Source of the DNA: Candidatus Methanoplasma sp.
Lineage (GTDB): Archaea; Thermoplasmatota; Thermoplasmata; Methanomassiliicoccales; Methanomethylophilaceae
NCBI GenBank assembly: GCA_031254265.1
Contig: JAIRUV010000020.1
Span: forward strand, 1-8,321
DNA length: 8,321 bases
Direction of reading: 5' to 3'
The translations under genes were made by a program, and so were the position numbers. This document shows, piece after piece, positions 6,836 to 8,321 of this stretch. Within the stretch, counting starts at the first letter, position 1, and every line of letters begins with the position of its first letter. The notes under the pieces are model-generated. The model did no database searches. It had not been told where the DNA came from and saw only the letters and a program-made list of their open reading frames with translations.

Positions 6836-7912
6836 TTATTGATCCAATACCCGTAACGGGGCACCAGAACCCTTCTTTATGTATCCTTTCCGAAGTTTCA
6901 GAAGCAGGGTCGCGGTAAGTGCCAGTATTGGCAGCTCTATCAACGGCCCAACTACAAGGACCAGTGCGATCAGCGGGTTATCAGGGAATGCGATCACAGC
7001 GATGGCAAGATCGAGAGGGGAGTTCCTTGCCATCGTCGTAAATGTCAATGATGTCGTGTCCTCATAACTGAACTTCAGCATCCTTCCAATGTATTGTGAT
7101 AGAGCCAGCGTGAAAATGAAGAACACTCCAAGTGTTCCGAACATGGTGACTATGAACACAGGATCGTCAAAGATGAGATGTCCCTTTGCGGCGAACATAA
7201 CCACTATCGCCAAACACAGGAACAACATTTGCAGATTGTTTCCGCGCTCATTCAAGACGGCATCGGCGCGCTCTTTAGCCCTCATCCTTTTCAGAGCGAC
7301 CTTCACTATCATCGCCAATATTAATGGTAATATCAGAACGATCACTACGCTCTGAAGTACAGGGATGAGATCCATGTCTGTGGTCGTCCCCACGAATAGG
7401 AAGAGACACAGCGGCAACATGATCATCTGCGTGACGAGATTCAATGGCAGCAGCGATGTGCTCTGCGGAACGTTTCCCTTGGCCATAGCGGTGAACACTA
7501 TGTACCAGTCCGTACACGGAGTCACAAGAAGCATGATCAATCCGATCCTCATATCCAGAGAACCGCTCAGGAAAAGATATCCGAGAACGACAGCGAATAC
7601 AGGGGTCCAAATGAAGTTGATGAACATCGCCGTCGATGTGAATCTTACATTCTTGAACGCTTTGCCGACTGCTCTGAGATCAACGCTCAAAAACACTATG
7701 AAAAGCATCATGATGAGGAAGATCTCTATCAGCACCTCTGTACCGTCCGGTACTTTGAAGATGCCTCCAAGAAACAATCCGAGACCGACGGCCGCAATGA
7801 TTATAATCGGTTGCAGCTTGGATGTCCAGCTCATCTCGTCGCTCATCTGTCTGTGATGCGGAATAAGGGATATGAATGTTGTTGGAAAGCTTTCGCGTAA
7901 TTGTAAAACCAT
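6836..7912 (-). CDS. ACR3/arsenite-permease-like transporter, bile acid:sodium symporter superfamily
   Basis: A 358-residue membrane protein with about ten hydrophobic segments, near residues 33-52, 59-77, 94-116, 122-142, 156-176, 185-206, 229-247, 252-275, 297-313 and 315-338. TPCTDW at 131-136 carries the conserved cysteine (C133) of the ACR3 permeases in the first core repeat, and ARNSPLDLAIA with GPLIELP (295-328) is the second-half signature. ACR3 proteins export arsenite with a proton gradient across the cell membrane; related members move other anions, and no arsR or arsC gene is nearby, so the substrate is not proven. The longest frame is drawn, with AGGT eight bases before its ATG. 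The ATG at 7846 (residue 23) would leave about ten residues before the first membrane segment, closer to the family norm, and is a serious alternative. The gene is more AT-rich than the marker operon. Confidence 0.83.
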   Translation of the reverse strand: MVLQLRESFPTTFISLIPHHRQMSDEMSWTSKLQPIIIIAAVGLGLFLGGIFKVPDGTEVLIEIFLIMMLFIVFLSVDLRAVGKAFKNVRFTSTAMFINFIWTPVFAVVLGYLFLSGSLDMRIGLIMLLVTPCTDWYIVFTAMAKGNVPQSTSLLPLNLVTQMIMLPLCLFLFVGTTTDMDLIPVLQSVVIVLILPLILAMIVKVALKRMRAKERADAVLNERGNNLQMLFLCLAIVVMFAAKGHLIFDDPVFIVTMFGTLGVFFIFTLALSQYIGRMLKFSYEDTTSLTFTTMARNSPLDLAIAVIAFPDNPLIALVLVVGPLIELPILALTATLLLKLRKGYIKKGSGAPLRVLDQ

Positions 7913-8134
7913 AGATGAATACCTGACGCGTCGGAACAGATTTGCCGGAAATCATACAGACCGGCGATCGAGGTCGCCGTTCAGAAAATATCTGTGAGAT
8001 GCGTCAAAAGTGCCTTGTTTCTTTATCATACGCAGGTCTGTTTGGACATCAGCCCTTGTTTATACTTGATTACCGAAACCATTAGATGAATGAACTACGA
8101 ATGAAGCGGCGAAAACCTTCTTACCTGCATATGA
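7913..8134. other. Non-coding region upstream of the transporter
   Basis: With the adjoining repeat, more than 300 bases lack a convincing gene. Visible elements are a GACGCGTC palindrome at 7924-7931, a short hairpin with arms CGGCGA 7962-7967 and TCGCCG 7974-7979 around a six-base loop, AT-rich blocks at 7983-7993 and 8019-8030 that could serve as minus-strand TATA boxes for the transporter, and a plus-strand TTTATA at 8059-8064. None is strong enough alone to name the transporter promoter. Confidence 0.4.
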
Positions 8135-8189
8135 GAAGGGCCTATTTTTATGAAAGGTTAGTTTTAATATCTAGATAATCAACTGTAAA
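8135..8189 (+). repeat. Diverged direct repeat, copy 2
   Basis: The partner of 6777-6830, in the same orientation about 1.36 kb downstream, so the pair brackets the transporter gene. It contains TTTTAATAT (8162-8170), which could act as a plus-strand TATA box with a start near 8190, just ahead of the palindrome and the partial gene at the window end. Copy 1 has no such gene after it on the plus strand. Confidence 0.6.
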
Positions 8190-8206
8190 TGGGATAGGTG
8201 TCAAGT

Positions 8207-8230
8207 CATGACAGGTGTTATCCTGTCATG
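8207..8230 (+). promoter_or_regulatory. Perfect inverted repeat overlapping a start codon (possible operator or RNA hairpin)
   Basis: The arms CATGACAGG (8207-8215) and CCTGTCATG (8222-8230) are perfect complements around a six-base loop TGTTAT. The right arm ends in the ATG of the partial gene at 8228, and the left arm contains a second ATG at 8209. An AGGTG precedes each ATG (8196-8200 and 8213-8217). The hairpin could hide the ribosome site and start codon in RNA, or bind a dimeric regulator on DNA. Function is inferred from position and symmetry only. Confidence 0.5.
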
Positions 8231-8321
8231 CTGGATACGTCTCCAAAAAGGCTTTTGGAATGGCCTCTGGAAATGGCCTCAAAATTCGAGCAACTAAACC
8301 CCCATATTGGCGTCATTGAAA
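8228..8321 (+). CDS. 5' end of an unidentified gene, truncated by the window
   Basis: From ATG 8228 a frame stays open for 31 codons to the window edge, beginning MLDTSPKRLLEWPLEMAS and continuing with a mixed charged and hydrophobic composition typical of soluble protein. AGGTG at 8213-8217 lies ten bases before the ATG, and a possible TATA box (8162-8170) lies upstream. I do not recognise the family. The start codon sits in the right arm of a perfect palindrome. Alternatives are a 29-codon frame from ATG 8209, also led by AGGTG, and a minus-strand frame ending at 8218, which has no clear signals within view. The length is too short to decide firmly. Confidence 0.4.
   Translation, partial: MLDTSPKRLLEWPLEMASKFEQLNPHIGVIE

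Noticed and set aside
7365..7856. Plus-strand open frame of 163 codons opposite the transporter
   Set aside because: The minus strand encodes a clear multi-pass membrane protein with ACR3 signatures; the plus product is its complement.
7962..7979. Hairpin CGGCGA/TCGCCG as a terminator or riboswitch
   Set aside because: Only six base pairs, no following T run on either strand, and no recognisable riboswitch core.
6777..8189. Complete insertion sequence or integron cassette
   Set aside because: The flanking repeats are direct and diverged, there is no transposase or integrase between them, and no terminal inverted repeats or short target duplications are visible.
1..8321. tRNA genes, rRNA fragments or CRISPR arrays
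   Set aside because: Scanning the gaps by eye showed no cloverleaf with a T-loop sequence, no rRNA-like stretch, and no regularly spaced repeats.

Overview
The window looks like chromosomal DNA of a methanogenic archaeon. The main evidence is the block of methanogenesis marker genes (families 15, 17 and 7) filling the first third. Heavy use of AGG and ATA codons, archaeal TATA boxes, a mixture of Shine-Dalgarno-led and apparently leaderless genes, and a moderate-to-high GC content suggest Methanomassiliicoccales (Thermoplasmatota). That placement is an inference and cannot be proved from this window.

Layout. Positions 1-3220 (+) form one compact operon: the last 25 codons of an unidentified gene (perhaps marker 5), then marker 15 (an ASKHA/BadF-type ATPase with Fe-S cysteines), marker 17, marker 7 and a GIY-YIG/DUF123 nuclease-like gene. 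Neighbouring genes overlap or are separated by only 9 bases. Markers 7 and 17 are known partners of McrC and the ATPase A2 in the complex that reductively activates methyl-coenzyme M reductase. Marker 15 resembles reductive activases, so the operon plausibly serves Mcr activation or maturation, with the nuclease as an unexplained passenger.

Positions 3252-6056 hold a separate unit: TATA box, Shine-Dalgarno and a 905-residue flavoprotein made of two tandem GlcD/VAO-like halves. The N-terminal half has a degraded FAD pyrophosphate loop, a cysteine cluster in its cap and a shortened C-terminus. The C-terminal half looks intact for FAD binding but lacks the usual GlcD histidine motif. A T-rich terminator follows.

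Positions 6055-6766 (-) carry a HAD-family phosphatase, convergent with the flavoprotein and probably leaderless. Positions 6836-7912 (-) carry an ACR3/arsenite-permease-like transporter of the BASS superfamily. This 3' part is visibly more AT-rich.

The transporter is bracketed by two diverged direct repeats of about 54 bp (6777-6830 and 8135-8189). The second is followed by a strong palindrome (8207-8230) that overlaps the start codon of an unidentified gene running off the window. The most distinctive signals are the asymmetric double flavoprotein and the repeat/palindrome architecture around the transporter. I see no RNA gene, CRISPR array or complete insertion sequence.
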